Assembly: GCA_937906995.1 (NCBI GenBank)
Contig: CALESB010000069.1
Coordinates: 1 to 20,175 of the forward strand
Reading direction: 5' to 3'
Source of the DNA: an uncultured Sutterella sp.
GTDB lineage: Bacteria; Pseudomonadota; Gammaproteobacteria; Burkholderiales; Burkholderiaceae_F
DNA: 20,175 nucleotides
The position numbers and the translations under genes are program-made. How positions within the stretch are numbered: the stretch's first letter is position 1; the number at the start of each line of letters is the position of its first letter. This document shows, piece by piece, positions 8,914 to 16,009 of this stretch. Under the pieces are notes generated by a model. The model was not told the DNA's origin, searched no databases, and saw only the letters and a program-made list of their open reading frames with translations.

Positions 8914-9055
8914 GTTCAATGAATACCTGAGTAACCAATCAGCATTCGGATGGAAGTGATTTAATTTTGAAAAGTTCAAATATCAATGTGTGTTCTAAGA
9001 CGTTAAGACCATGATGTATTTGAACTGTGTATGTGGTGATGTGTGTTGAAATTAT

Positions 9056-9089
9056 AAAAAAATGGACCACCCCAACAGGAGTAGCCCAT
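9056..9089 (-). terminator. Rho-independent terminator of rplM-rpsI
   Basis: On the minus strand a 12-bp stem with wobble pairs (arms at 9078-9089 and 9062-9073), a four-base loop and a run of seven T's (plus-strand A's 9056-9062) form a strong intrinsic terminator about 50 bases after the rpsI stop. Confidence 0.88.
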
Positions 9090-9093
9090 CTTG

Positions 9094-9116
9094 GAGGAGT
9101 TCGTAGCGAACTCCTC
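9094..9116 (-). terminator. Second hairpin in tandem before the rpsI terminator
   Basis: This is a perfect 10-bp inverted repeat (GAGGAGTTCG and CGAACTCCTC around a three-base loop) between the rpsI stop and the intrinsic terminator. It has no T-run of its own. It may act as a 3'-end stabiliser or an RNA-processing site for the ribosomal-protein message. Confidence 0.6.
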
Positions 9117-9141
9117 GTTCCGTGCGGATAATTCCGAAGAA

Positions 9142-9534
9142 TTAACGCTTGGAGAATTGCTTGCGACGGCGAGCACCGCGAAGACCGACCTTCTTACGTT
9201 CGACTTCACGAGCGTCACGCGTAACGAAACCAGCAGCAGACAATTGAGCCTTCAAGCCAGCATCGTAGTCGATCAAAGCACGGGTAAGACCATGGCGAAC
9301 AGCACCAGCTTGGCCCGTTTCACCACCGCCACGAACGTTGACCATCACGTCAAACGTTTCAACGTTTTGCGTGAGTTCCAACGGTTGCATAACGACCATA
9401 CGGCCCGTTTCGCGGTGGAAGTATTCGTTCAAAGGACGACCGTTGATAACGATCTTACCGGAACCACGCTTGATAAAGACGCGGGCCACGGAGCTCTTGC
9501 GACGGCCAGTGCCGTAATTGTAATTGCCGATCAT
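9142..9534 (-). CDS. rpsI: Ribosomal protein S9
   Basis: This 130-residue small-subunit protein is the same length as in E. coli. It begins MIGNYNYGTGRRKSSVARVF, has the GSGKIVINGRPLNEYF block and GQAGAVRHGLTRAL, and ends in the basic tail RRKQFSKR that reaches the P-site tRNA in ribosome structures. It follows rplM by 12 bases, the usual rplM-rpsI operon. Codon use differs from its neighbours (more GC at third positions), as expected for a highly expressed gene, and this produces a spurious 300-codon ORF on the other strand. Confidence 0.98.
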   Translation of the reverse strand: MIGNYNYGTGRRKSSVARVFIKRGSGKIVINGRPLNEYFHRETGRMVVMQPLELTQNVETFDVMVNVRGGGETGQAGAVRHGLTRALIDYDAGLKAQLSAAGFVTRDAREVERKKVGLRGARRRKQFSKR

Positions 9535-9546
9535 GCCGAATCCTTA

Positions 9547-9975
9547 TTAGATGTCGAGGTTCTTGGGTTGTTGAGCCGTATGCGGATGTTGTTCATCAGC
9601 ATAGATCTTCAACTTCTTAATCATTTGGTAGCCCAACGGGCCCTTCGGGAGCATACCCTTAACAGCGATTTCAAGGGCGCGACCCGGGAAACGATCTTGC
9701 ATGTTGCCGAAGGTCGTTTCGATGATGCCACCAGGATAACCCGTGTGACGGAAGTAACGCTTGTCCGTAGCCTTGTTACCGCTCATCTTCATCTTGGAAG
9801 CGTTGATAACGACGATGTAATCGCCCGTGTCAACGTGCGGCGTGTATTCAGGCTTGTGCTTACCACGAAGGCGAGCAGCGATTTCAGCAGCGAGGCGACC
9901 AACGATCTTATCGGTAGCGTCAACGACGTACCATTCGCGGTTCACTTCGAGCGGCTTAGCCGAGAAGGTCTTCAT
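9547..9975 (-). CDS. rplM: Ribosomal protein L13
   Basis: This 142-residue large-subunit protein, starting MKTFSAKPLEVNREWYVVDA, is exactly the length of E. coli L13. Conserved segments include GRLAAEIAARLRGKHKPEYTP, GDYIVVINA, the HTGYPGG loop, and AVKGMLPKGPLG near the C-terminus. The ATG at 9975 is chosen over an in-frame extension to 10017 because it matches the family start and has AGGTGA upstream. It is first in a two-gene operon with rpsI. In E. coli L13 represses its own leader mRNA, and a strong hairpin lies just upstream here. Confidence 0.98.
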   Translation of the reverse strand: MKTFSAKPLEVNREWYVVDATDKIVGRLAAEIAARLRGKHKPEYTPHVDTGDYIVVINASKMKMSGNKATDKRYFRHTGYPGGIIETTFGNMQDRFPGRALEIAVKGMLPKGPLGYQMIKKLKIYADEQHPHTAQQPKNLDI

Positions 9976-9998
9976 TATAAATTCACCTATCAATGAAA

Positions 9999-10026
9999 AC
10001 GCACGAGAGTTACTCAAATCGTGCGT
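9999..10026 (-). promoter_or_regulatory. Leader hairpin upstream of rplM, candidate L13 autoregulatory site
   Basis: On the minus strand ACGCACGA (10019-10026) and TCGTGCGT (9999-10006) pair perfectly around a 12-base loop, followed by TTTTC. It ends 23 bases before the rplM start, between the candidate promoter and the ribosome-binding site. The position suits an autoregulatory leader; L13 feedback is known in E. coli, but binding here is inference. Confidence 0.45.
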
Positions 10027-10140
10027 CTAAAGGATTGCCGCTTAGGCCGCAAGCACCAGCGACAGAGTCCGAAAAAATTCTTTTCCTCTTTATCAGCTTC
10101 AGGAAACAGAGAATAAACCTAGCCAATAAAAGGAGTGAGG

Positions 10141-10169
10141 ATTTTACATAAAAAAGATAGAAAAAACAA
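10141..10169 (-). promoter_or_regulatory. Candidate sigma-70 promoter of rplM-rpsI
   Basis: On the minus strand a TTGTTT (-35, 10164-10169) and a TAAAAT (-10, 10141-10146) are separated by 17 bases. This would give a leader of about 160 bases containing the hairpin at 9999-10026. Confidence 0.45.
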
Positions 10170-10200
10170 ATCTATAAATAGAAAATCCCCGCCCCACACT

Positions 10201-10773
10201 TTAGAGGTTCAAAAGCGCCTTTTTTAGCCCTGAATCAATAGCTTTATCACCAAGCCAAATGCGCAAAACAGCATCATACAAGGCTTGTGAGCCAATACTT
10301 TCACCGATGACTTTGCCATTGACTTGAACACTGACACCTTTATTGGTCACAAAATCGAAGTCAACACAATCGTTTTCGTGGACATCTCCAATTTGCTTCA
10401 TCACTGCAATGAGTTTTTCAATATCTTTAGCAATGGCTTGACGTTGCTCTTGGGTTGAATTCTCTTTTAAGCCATCATTTAAAGCATCCACAAAATCATT
10501 AGCATCCACATCACGACGCAAAACCAAACGAACACGCTTGCTTCCATTTTGCTTTTGAACATCGTCCTGAGATTGTGTCGCTTGAGGCAAATACAAACCA
10601 GCCGAATAGACTTTGACAAACAAAATCTTTCTTAATCCTGCACCATTTAGTACCAGTTGCTCCGACTTCAGACTTAAGCGGTCCTCGTAATTGACACCAT
10701 CGACCACCTTGGCGTAAGACACTTGCATGCAGCAGCCTGCCAATAAGGTAACTATTATTTTTTTCAGCAACAT
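10201..10773 (-). CDS. Secreted chalcone-isomerase-like protein
   Basis: This 190-residue protein has a signal peptide (MLLKKIIVTLLAGCCMQVSYA, likely cut after Ala21). LAGC at 11-14 also resembles a lipobox, so lipoprotein processing at Cys14 is an alternative, although the n-region would be short. The mature part has the features of the bacterial chalcone isomerase-like family: LVLNGAGLRKILFVKVYSAGLYLP near the N-terminus, a central helix region, and GKVIGESIGSQALYDAVLRIWLGD at the C-terminus. Family members are periplasmic and mostly of unknown activity; no isomerase role should be assumed. I chose the ATG at 10773 because it starts the signal peptide; the longer ORF to 10866 would bury it. 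It lies downstream of the M61 gene but is separated from it by a terminator. Confidence 0.85.
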   Translation of the reverse strand: MLLKKIIVTLLAGCCMQVSYAKVVDGVNYEDRLSLKSEQLVLNGAGLRKILFVKVYSAGLYLPQATQSQDDVQKQNGSKRVRLVLRRDVDANDFVDALNDGLKENSTQEQRQAIAKDIEKLIAVMKQIGDVHENDCVDFDFVTNKGVSVQVNGKVIGESIGSQALYDAVLRIWLGDKAIDSGLKKALLNL

Positions 10774-10813
10774 TTCTTTCTCTGAGGAAAAAATTGAAAA
10801 CTGATAGTCTGCC

Positions 10814-10855
10814 AAAAAACAAAGTCCACAAAATGCCTCACACTCTGCGGACTTT
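10814..10855 (-). terminator. Terminator of the M61 peptidase gene
   Basis: On the minus strand AAAGTCCGC (10847-10855) and GTGGACTTT (10821-10829) form a nine-base-pair stem with one G-U pair and a 17-base loop, followed by a G and six T's (10814-10819). It lies about 40 bases after the M61 stop and before the next gene's start. Confidence 0.7.
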
Positions 10856-10893
10856 CCTTTAACCAAAATAGGTTAACTCGTTTATCTGATCGC

Positions 10894-12627
10894 TTAATCC
10901 TTAAAAGCTAAACTCAAAGTATCCTTTGTTGGTTTCTCGATCTTAAGCTTGAGCTCTATAAGCCTTTCATTGCGAATCACATGAACGGATACTGTTTGTC
11001 CAACATAGACCTTAATAAGTTTTTCCAGATTGGCTTTTGTCACATGGATGCCAGACAATGCTACAAGCCAATCCCCTTCACTCAAACCAGCCTGTTGAGC
11101 AGGCGACTGTTCTATAACAGTGCGCACCATCAATTGCTCATTGCCACTTACCGCCAAACCCAATGCGGTTAATGGTTCTGTATCAGTCTTAGTGACCTTG
11201 ATACCTAATTGTGCAAACGCCTTTTTCCAATCTGGCTCTTCGCAAGCATCAACCCAGCAGGCTAACTCTGCATCCACTGCGATACCTGTGGCGTCATAGA
11301 TAAGCTCCGCCATGGCATCTTCATCAAGCCCCGCGTAGTCACTTCCGACCTCTTTATATTGTTCCCAGGCTAAGCGAAGCACATCATCAAGGCTCTTTTC
11401 ACCCTTACTCTTAGCTCGGATATGACTATCCAAAGCTAACGCAACCAAAGCCCCCTTATCGTAGTAACTTGTGACACTATTTTGACGATTCACCATTGTC
11501 TTATAGTATTTAGTCCAGGCGTCAAACGAACTTTCCGACAAACTTTGATGTAAACGCCCCGCAGCCCAGAGATGGCGATTGAGAACTTTTGCGATACCAG
11601 AGCAGTAAGCTTCCTGAGTAATGCTCTCCGTCTTCAGTAACAACAAATCGTCGTAATAACTCGTAAATCCCTCAAACACCCACAACAAACGTGTGTAGTT
11701 TTCATCGTGATAGTCGTACGGAACAAATGCGGCTGGCTTTACGCGCTTAACCCACCAAGCATGGAAATACTCATGCGTAAATAGTCCCAACAAATGCTGA
11801 TAGCCAACATCGTCTTTTGTCGTTGTCTTTTGCGGAAGATCGTAATACGAGGCAATCAAAGCCGTGCTTGCTCGATGCTCAAGACCTCCATACAAGTGGT
11901 CATCTAGATTGAGCAAGAAAACATAATCGTTAAAGGGTGCTTTTTTCAGCTTAGGCTCAAATAACTCAATCGTCGCTTCACAATTGGCTTTAACATCACG
12001 AAGTAAACGCTTTTCATCAAAAGGCAAGCGCGTACCCGACAGCACAATATGGTGATCAGCCCCACCTACCCTAAAACTTAAAACATCAAAATCACTCACT
12101 TCGAATGGGCTGTCTGCAAGTTCATCGTAATCTTTGGCTTCAAATACACCGTACTTCCAGCGTTTTTTAGCATTTTGTGGTTTTAAAGCTGTTGCCACGT
12201 GCCATTTTTGAGTCAGCGAAGACTCTCCCGGCAGCACTTCAATTGTCATCGGCTCACTTTCTAAACCAATAGGGCACAAGCAAAGGCTAGTGGGGTTAAA
12301 AAAGGCTCGATGCATGTCAAAAAAAGCCAAACGTACAGAAAGATCCTTGGCAAAAACATCGTAGACAATTTTCAGTGTTGATTGTGCACTCCCCGTCGCT
12401 ACTCGCCACGTCGTTTTATCGATTTTGCTTAATTCTGCAGGCATATCATTTAAATATGCTTTTGCCTCAACGATATCGCCTGCCATATCACGAATCATGT
12501 AGCTACCTGGAATCCATGTCGGCAACATCAACAGCTGCTCATCTGGCATGGGCTTTGTTAGCGTAAGCGTCACACGAAATAAATGTGCCTCTGGACTACG
12601 TAATTCAACAGCATAAGCAATCGACAT
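10894..12627 (-). CDS. M61 family metallopeptidase with PDZ domain (glycyl aminopeptidase-like)
   Basis: This is a 577-residue zinc peptidase. The N-terminal M61 domain (about residues 1-165) contains PTWIPGSYMIRD. The catalytic domain carries the zinc motif HEYFH at 285-289, followed 30 residues later by Glu319 in WVFEGFTSYYDD, the gluzincin pattern. YGGLEHRAST just upstream is also typical of the family. A PDZ domain (about 470-560, with LGLAVSG and AGLSEGDWLVAL) ends the protein. Length fits the family (about 570-620). There is no signal peptide, so a cytoplasmic location is likely. The ATG at 12627 has AAGGA eight bases upstream and matches the family start; an in-frame ATG at 12687 lacks a good ribosome-binding site. 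Substrate specificity cannot be read from the sequence. Confidence 0.92.
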   Translation of the reverse strand: MSIAYAVELRSPEAHLFRVTLTLTKPMPDEQLLMLPTWIPGSYMIRDMAGDIVEAKAYLNDMPAELSKIDKTTWRVATGSAQSTLKIVYDVFAKDLSVRLAFFDMHRAFFNPTSLCLCPIGLESEPMTIEVLPGESSLTQKWHVATALKPQNAKKRWKYGVFEAKDYDELADSPFEVSDFDVLSFRVGGADHHIVLSGTRLPFDEKRLLRDVKANCEATIELFEPKLKKAPFNDYVFLLNLDDHLYGGLEHRASTALIASYYDLPQKTTTKDDVGYQHLLGLFTHEYFHAWWVKRVKPAAFVPYDYHDENYTRLLWVFEGFTSYYDDLLLLKTESITQEAYCSGIAKVLNRHLWAAGRLHQSLSESSFDAWTKYYKTMVNRQNSVTSYYDKGALVALALDSHIRAKSKGEKSLDDVLRLAWEQYKEVGSDYAGLDEDAMAELIYDATGIAVDAELACWVDACEEPDWKKAFAQLGIKVTKTDTEPLTALGLAVSGNEQLMVRTVIEQSPAQQAGLSEGDWLVALSGIHVTKANLEKLIKVYVGQTVSVHVIRNERLIELKLKIEKPTKDTLSLAFKD

Positions 12628-12649
12628 TTTTAAATTCCTTTGCAAAACG

Positions 12650-12684
12650 AAAAAGGCACCTGCCTTTTTCTGACAAGTGCCTTT
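12650..12684 (-). promoter_or_regulatory. Mutually exclusive hairpins in the M61 leader (attenuator-like)
   Basis: On the minus strand three related segments occur in order: AAAGGCAC (12677-12684), AAAAAGGCA (12661-12669) and TGCCTTTTT (12650-12658). The third can pair with the second to form a terminator-like hairpin ending in T's, or, as GTGCCTTT (12652-12659), with the first. Both cannot form together. The structure is 23 bases before the M61 start. Confidence 0.4.
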
Positions 12685-12699
12685 CATAGATATTTAGGC

Positions 12700-13049
12700 G
12701 CGGAAACCTCTGTCTTTAGACAGGGGAGGAAGCGCTGTTCTCCATTCTCAATTCGGTTAAAAAGGTTCTTCTCTTTTAGAGAAGGGGTTTGCGGATACCC
12801 ACAGGTTCCGCTTACACGGTCTAAAACCGGTTAACATCCTTCGCCAATGTTGGAATGGGTTTCTTGTCTGCAACACCGCTCCTACCTCTCAGAGCTTTTA
12901 ATCACAGACCGCAGAGCGTGGAACTAGGATGAACATCCCACGGTGCCTATACATTCCAATCCAACGTAGTTCACCTTCCAAAGAAGGATCACTGAGGCTA
13001 GTCAATCAGGGCTTTTTCAAGCCTCTGCCTTTAGGCAGGGGTTATTGAC
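12700..13049 (+). mobile_element. IS200/IS605-like remnant with end hairpins and possible tnpB 3' end/omega-RNA
   Basis: Two hairpins of one design flank this patch. H1 (12707-12726) is CCTCTGTC-TTTA-GACAGGGG and H3 (13022-13041) is CCTCTGCC-TTTA-GGCAGGGG; they differ by one compensated base pair. A CTTTAG loop on a G-rich stem is typical of IS200/IS605 right ends. A third, similar hairpin lies at 12768-12784. Between them the plus strand has further stems, and a broken reading frame (about 12844-13049) reading like a protein tail: GFLSATPLLPLRAF, QSVELG, then after a frame change MNIPRCLYIPIQRSSPS and KPLPLGRGY. The last part runs through H3, as tnpB tails do. No tnpA or intact tnpB is present. 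I infer a decayed or non-autonomous element; a structured non-coding RNA is the alternative. Confidence 0.45.
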
Positions 13050-13073
13050 TGTATCGTGATTACGGTCTGACGA

Positions 13074-13787
13074 TTATTTTGCTTCCGTCGGGATTTCGAA
13101 CCACTCTTCGTCTTCTTCGTCAGCGTCGTCTTGAGCTTGAACGTCGGCTTCTTGAGCAACCGTTTCAACTTCTTGAACTTGTTCTTCAGAAGCTTCAACC
13201 GTTTCTTCCGTTGCTTCTTGAGCTTGTTCTTCGCTAACTTCTTCCTTAGCGGCTTGAGCCAAAGCTTGCGGTCCCATCAATTGGGCCAAAGCAATCAATT
13301 GACGCAAAGCAGCGTTCACAGCTTCACTAGAACCGAACACGCGTGCAACATCAGCATCCAACGTCACCAAAGCATTACGCGTTGCATTGGTTGAATCAAA
13401 TGCACGAGTGCTTTCACGGCGATTTAACACAGCGGCGCGAGCGCGCGGACCGGAGCGAACGCCAAAGACGTTGTCATTGCGTTCTTCACGACGGGGACCA
13501 CCAAAGCCACCACGCGTCGGACGACGACCAAAAGAGCGATTACCATCGCGATCACCACGGCGACCATCAAAACGATCACTGCGGTCAAAACGACGACCTT
13601 CAAAACTACGACGTTCGAAGCCGCCTTCGCGACGACCAAAACCATCTTCACGGCGACCGAAGCCTTCTTCGCGGCGATCGCTACGACGCTCAAATTGGCC
13701 ACGATCGTCACGACGACGATCCATACGACGACCATGATCAGCGCCAAATTCGCGGTGACTGCCGCTTTCTTCCCAGGGCTTACGCAT
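13074..13787 (-). CDS. Arg/Gly-rich protein with acidic tail, unknown function
   Basis: I do not recognise this 237-residue protein. Residues 1-115 are arginine/glycine-rich and probably disordered, with repeats such as GFGRRED/GFGRREGG around 43-58 and many DRR/RGG-like motifs, like RNA-binding RGG tails. Residues 135-180 are ordered-looking (TLDADVARVFGSS, then AVNAALRQLIALAQL), vaguely like a ribbon-helix-helix or small helical domain. Residues 183-237 are acidic and glutamine-rich, ending DEEDEEWFEIPTEAK. The charge segregation (strongly basic front, acidic back) suggests nucleic-acid binding with self-masking, which is inference. The start has AGGA about nine bases upstream. It is transcribed away from hpf. 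Confidence 0.75.
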   Translation of the reverse strand: MRKPWEESGSHREFGADHGRRMDRRRDDRGQFERRSDRREEGFGRREDGFGRREGGFERRSFEGRRFDRSDRFDGRRGDRDGNRSFGRRPTRGGFGGPRREERNDNVFGVRSGPRARAAVLNRRESTRAFDSTNATRNALVTLDADVARVFGSSEAVNAALRQLIALAQLMGPQALAQAAKEEVSEEQAQEATEETVEASEEQVQEVETVAQEADVQAQDDADEEDEEWFEIPTEAK

Positions 13788-13990
13788 ATTTATTAATTCC
13801 TTTTAAAACACCGAAAAGTGATTAGTTGTTTTTTAATTTATTCGGATGGGCGATATTAGCAGAGAATGAATGGCAAATGTTTGAAATTAAAAAAATATTT
13901 TCACATTCCGCTTATTCGGCTCAAAGTTGCAAAATCATTAAGCAAAAAAGTCACCTCAAAAATGTGATGTTTTCTTGTTTTAAAGCAATC

Positions 13991-14020
13991 TTTCTGCATC
14001 AGTTTGGCATACACTATAAC
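13991..14020 (+). promoter_or_regulatory. Candidate promoter of hpf
   Basis: A TTTCTG (13991-13996) and a TATAAC (14015-14020) with an 18-base spacer lie about 65 bases upstream of the hpf start. The -10 is good and the -35 poor. The rest of the 13788-14083 intergenic stretch is AT-rich with no defendable ORF. Confidence 0.33.
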
Positions 14021-14083
14021 CATAGAAGCAAGAAACGCTTCTAATCGCTTAGAACAATAACCACAATAAGAAAAGGGGTTAAT

Positions 14084-14389
14084 ATGGCACAAGCATTACA
14101 AGTTACATTCCATGGTATTAGTCGTTCTGAAGCCGTTGAAGCTGCGATCGCTAAAGAGCTTGCCGCCTTGGGTAAATTTGACCATAACTTAGGTCCCTGC
14201 CACGCCACCGTGACACAAGAAGGTCACCAAACGATGGGCGAATTTACAGTTCGCGTCACCCTCGTCGCCTCCGGTAAGGATCTCGTCGTTTCCCGCAGTC
14301 ACAATGATGTGATGCAAGCGATCAGTGAAGTGTTTGAAACCTTACGTCGCAATGTGAAAGATGCTGCAGAAATTTTGCGCGGCCACTAA
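14084..14389 (+). CDS. hpf: Short ribosome hibernation promoting factor (HPF/RaiA family)
   Basis: This 101-residue protein belongs to the small HPF/YfiA family that binds the 30S decoding site and helps inactivate or dimerise ribosomes in slow growth. The N-terminal strand-helix part (QVTFHGISRSEAVEAAIAKE), a central sheet with VRVTLVASGKDLVVSR, and the C-terminal helix VMQAISEVFETLRRNVKD match the fold. It lacks the long C-terminal dimerisation domain, so it is the short type. AAGGGG precedes the ATG at a suitable distance. Its own terminator follows, so it is probably transcribed alone. The family call is fairly secure; short HPF versus a YfiA-like paralogue is not. Confidence 0.8.
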   Translation: MAQALQVTFHGISRSEAVEAAIAKELAALGKFDHNLGPCHATVTQEGHQTMGEFTVRVTLVASGKDLVVSRSHNDVMQAISEVFETLRRNVKDAAEILRGH

Positions 14390-14406
14390 TTAACATTGCT
14401 CATCGA

Positions 14407-14440
14407 TAGGGATCTACTATTTGGTAGGTCCCTATTTTTT
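14407..14440 (+). terminator. Intrinsic terminator of hpf
   Basis: An 11-bp stem (14407-14417 with 14424-14434, one wobble pair), a six-base loop and six T's follow the hpf stop by 17 bases. Confidence 0.9.
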
Positions 14441-14497
14441 GTCCTATTATTAAACGATTCAAAAGTATTACTTCCTCTGTCTAAGGACCCGTAACAA

Positions 14498-15688
14498 ATG
14501 CCCGCAATTGAACATATTCAAAAAATGAATGACGAATTCGTCGCCCTTCGTCGTTACTTTCACCAACATCCGGAATTAAGTCATCAAGAAACGCAAACTT
14601 CTGCCAAGATTGCTGAACTTTTACAAAGCTGGGGTATCGAAGTGCACCGTGGTTTTGGTGGCACGGGTGTTGTTGGTGTTTTAAAGTGCGGCGAAGGTTC
14701 TAAGCGTGTTGCATTGCGCGCTGACATTGACGCCTTACCCATTGAAGAGGCCAATCAATTCGCTCACGCTTCTGCCAATAAAGGTGTCATGCATGCTTGT
14801 GGTCATGACGGCCACCTTACGACATTATTGATGGCCGCTCGCTATTTAGCGGAAACCAAAAACTTTGATGGTACGGTTTACTTTTTCTTCCAACCTGCCG
14901 AAGAAAGCGCCAAAGGTGCGCGCTCCATGATCATTGATGGACTGTTGGAAAAATTCCCTGCTGACTATGTTTTCGGCTGCCACAACTGGCCTGAAACACC
15001 GGCCATGCACATTGGTATCAATCATGATGCCATGATGGCCTCTAGCAATCGCATTCGTATTACAGTTAAGGGTAAAGGCTCTCATGGCGCCATGCCGAAC
15101 CTTTCTGTTGACCCTATTTTTGTTGCAGCTCAAATCTATCAAGGCATTCAAGGCATCATTTCTCGCAATAAGCGTCCTCGTGATGCCGCCGCATTATCCA
15201 TCTGCCACATCGCAGCTGGTGCCACCTATAACGTTGTGCCAACAACCGCTTTAATGGAAGGTACGTTGCGTACTTTCGACAATAGCGTCACGGACTTGGT
15301 TGAAGAAAAAATGCGCGCCATTGTGACAAACACAGCCGCTGCTTTTGGCGCTACAGCAGAATTGCAATTCGATCGTATCTTGGAAACCACAAAAAATAAT
15401 CCGGCCGCTGCCGACATGATTATTAATGCTGCAAAGTCTATTTATGGTGATGGCATCATCTATGATCAAGAACCTGTCATGCCCTCTGAAGACTTTAGCG
15501 AATATGCTAAGCGCGTTCCAAGTGCCTTCTTCTTTGTTGGCGCTGGCACAAGCGGTCAACATCGCTTAGAAGGCCATGGTGATGGTCCTTGCTTATTGCA
15601 TAATGGCTCTTATGACTTTAATGATGATTGCTTAGCATTAGGCGCATCCGTTTTTGCTAAGGTTGTTGAAAACTATCTGACCAAGTGA
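14498..15688 (+). CDS. M20 family amidohydrolase (hippurate hydrolase / N-acyl-amino-acid amidohydrolase-like)
   Basis: This 396-residue di-metal hydrolase would remove acyl groups from N-acyl amino acids, releasing the free amino acid. The metal site is complete: Cys101 and His103 in MHACGHDGH, Glu135-Glu136 in FFQPAEESAKGA (Glu135 the likely catalytic base), His162 in CHNWPE, and His368 near the C-terminus in LLHNGSYDF. The conserved ALRADIDALPIEE and the inserted dimerisation domain (about 185-295, with GSHGAMPNLSVDP) are present. Length is normal for the M20D group. No signal peptide, so cytoplasmic. The ATG has AAGGA about ten bases upstream. Substrate cannot be fixed: hippurate, N-acetyl amino acids and related amides are all possible. 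Confidence 0.93.
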   Translation: MPAIEHIQKMNDEFVALRRYFHQHPELSHQETQTSAKIAELLQSWGIEVHRGFGGTGVVGVLKCGEGSKRVALRADIDALPIEEANQFAHASANKGVMHACGHDGHLTTLLMAARYLAETKNFDGTVYFFFQPAEESAKGARSMIIDGLLEKFPADYVFGCHNWPETPAMHIGINHDAMMASSNRIRITVKGKGSHGAMPNLSVDPIFVAAQIYQGIQGIISRNKRPRDAAALSICHIAAGATYNVVPTTALMEGTLRTFDNSVTDLVEEKMRAIVTNTAAAFGATAELQFDRILETTKNNPAAADMIINAAKSIYGDGIIYDQEPVMPSEDFSEYAKRVPSAFFFVGAGTSGQHRLEGHGDGPCLLHNGSYDFNDDCLALGASVFAKVVENYLTK

Positions 15689-15694
15689 TCTTCT

Positions 15695-15722
15695 ACATTA
15701 AGCCCCTACGGGGGCTTAATGT
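15695..15722. terminator. Shared hairpin between convergent genes
   Basis: A perfect 12-bp inverted repeat (ACATTAAGCCCC and its complement around TACG) lies seven bases after the amidohydrolase stop and two bases before the end of the convergent gene. There is no strong T-run on either side, but the position and stem strength fit a bidirectional terminator. Confidence 0.72.
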
Positions 15723-15724
15723 TG

Positions 15725-16009
15725 CTATTGCCAATCAGAAAGATCATACTTTTTCAGCAATCTTAATGCTTCGCTAATCCCTTCATCTGTCAACATGACA
15801 GATTTATTGCGAAATGAACGACCTAGATAAATAAAATCTTTCTTGGCTAAATGACGTAAAGCGTCAAAATCATAGCCCTTCCAGGCAAATCGAGCCTCAT
15901 CTCCTCGCGCCCAAGGGAAACGATTTAAGTACAAAAGAACAAGTGTGAGCTCTTCGATCGACAAACGAACTTTATCATTGGGCCTTTCGATTAAACGCTT
16001 TTCATCCAT
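15725..16009 (-). CDS. DUF6429-like small protein
   Basis: This 94-residue protein has the layout of the DUF6429 family. A helix ELTLVLLYLNRF is followed by the signature RFAWKGYDFDALRHLAKKDF, and a C-terminal segment NKSVMLTDEGISEALRLL matches the usual KSVxLTEEGL motif. The pattern (helix, WKG[FY]D[WF]DAL, then a wing-like strand and helix) suggests a small winged-helix-like fold; no function is known. Relative to typical members it has a longer N-terminus and an insert around PWARGDEA. The ATG has GGAG six bases upstream. It is convergent with the amidohydrolase. Confidence 0.75.
   Translation of the reverse strand: MDEKRLIERPNDKVRLSIEELTLVLLYLNRFPWARGDEARFAWKGYDFDALRHLAKKDFIYLGRSFRNKSVMLTDEGISEALRLLKKYDLSDWQ

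Larger units (their letters stand above)
8713..9055. other. Intergenic region between kdp and rpsI
   Basis: This AT-rich stretch has no ORF that I would defend. It contains the kdp leader (8713-8800) with the candidate KdpE repeat, an AT-only inverted repeat TAAAAAATA / TATTTTTTA (8849-8871) with a five-base loop, and the plus-strand terminator-like hairpin at 8883-8913. I see nothing clear between 8914 and 9055. Confidence 0.5.

Noticed and set aside
9091..9996. 301-codon plus-strand ORF
   Set aside because: It lies exactly antisense to rpsI and rplM, whose biased codon use removes stops on the other strand; its translation resembles no protein family.
12700..13049. CRISPR array or housekeeping RNA (RNase P, tmRNA, SRP RNA)
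   Set aside because: The hairpins are not regularly spaced repeats with spacers, and none of the conserved cores of those RNAs is present.
13343..13825. 160-codon His/Asp-rich ORF on the plus strand, with other long frames over the same region
   Set aside because: These are by-products of the repetitive arginine codons of the minus-strand gene 13074-13787, which has a ribosome-binding site and sensible domain layout.
14001..14020. Sigma-54 promoter upstream of hpf (TTGGCA)
   Set aside because: The -24 GG is present, but no GC-containing -12 element follows at the required distance.
13826..14044. 72-codon plus-strand ORF upstream of hpf
   Set aside because: It covers the candidate hpf promoter, lacks a ribosome-binding site and has an untypical composition.
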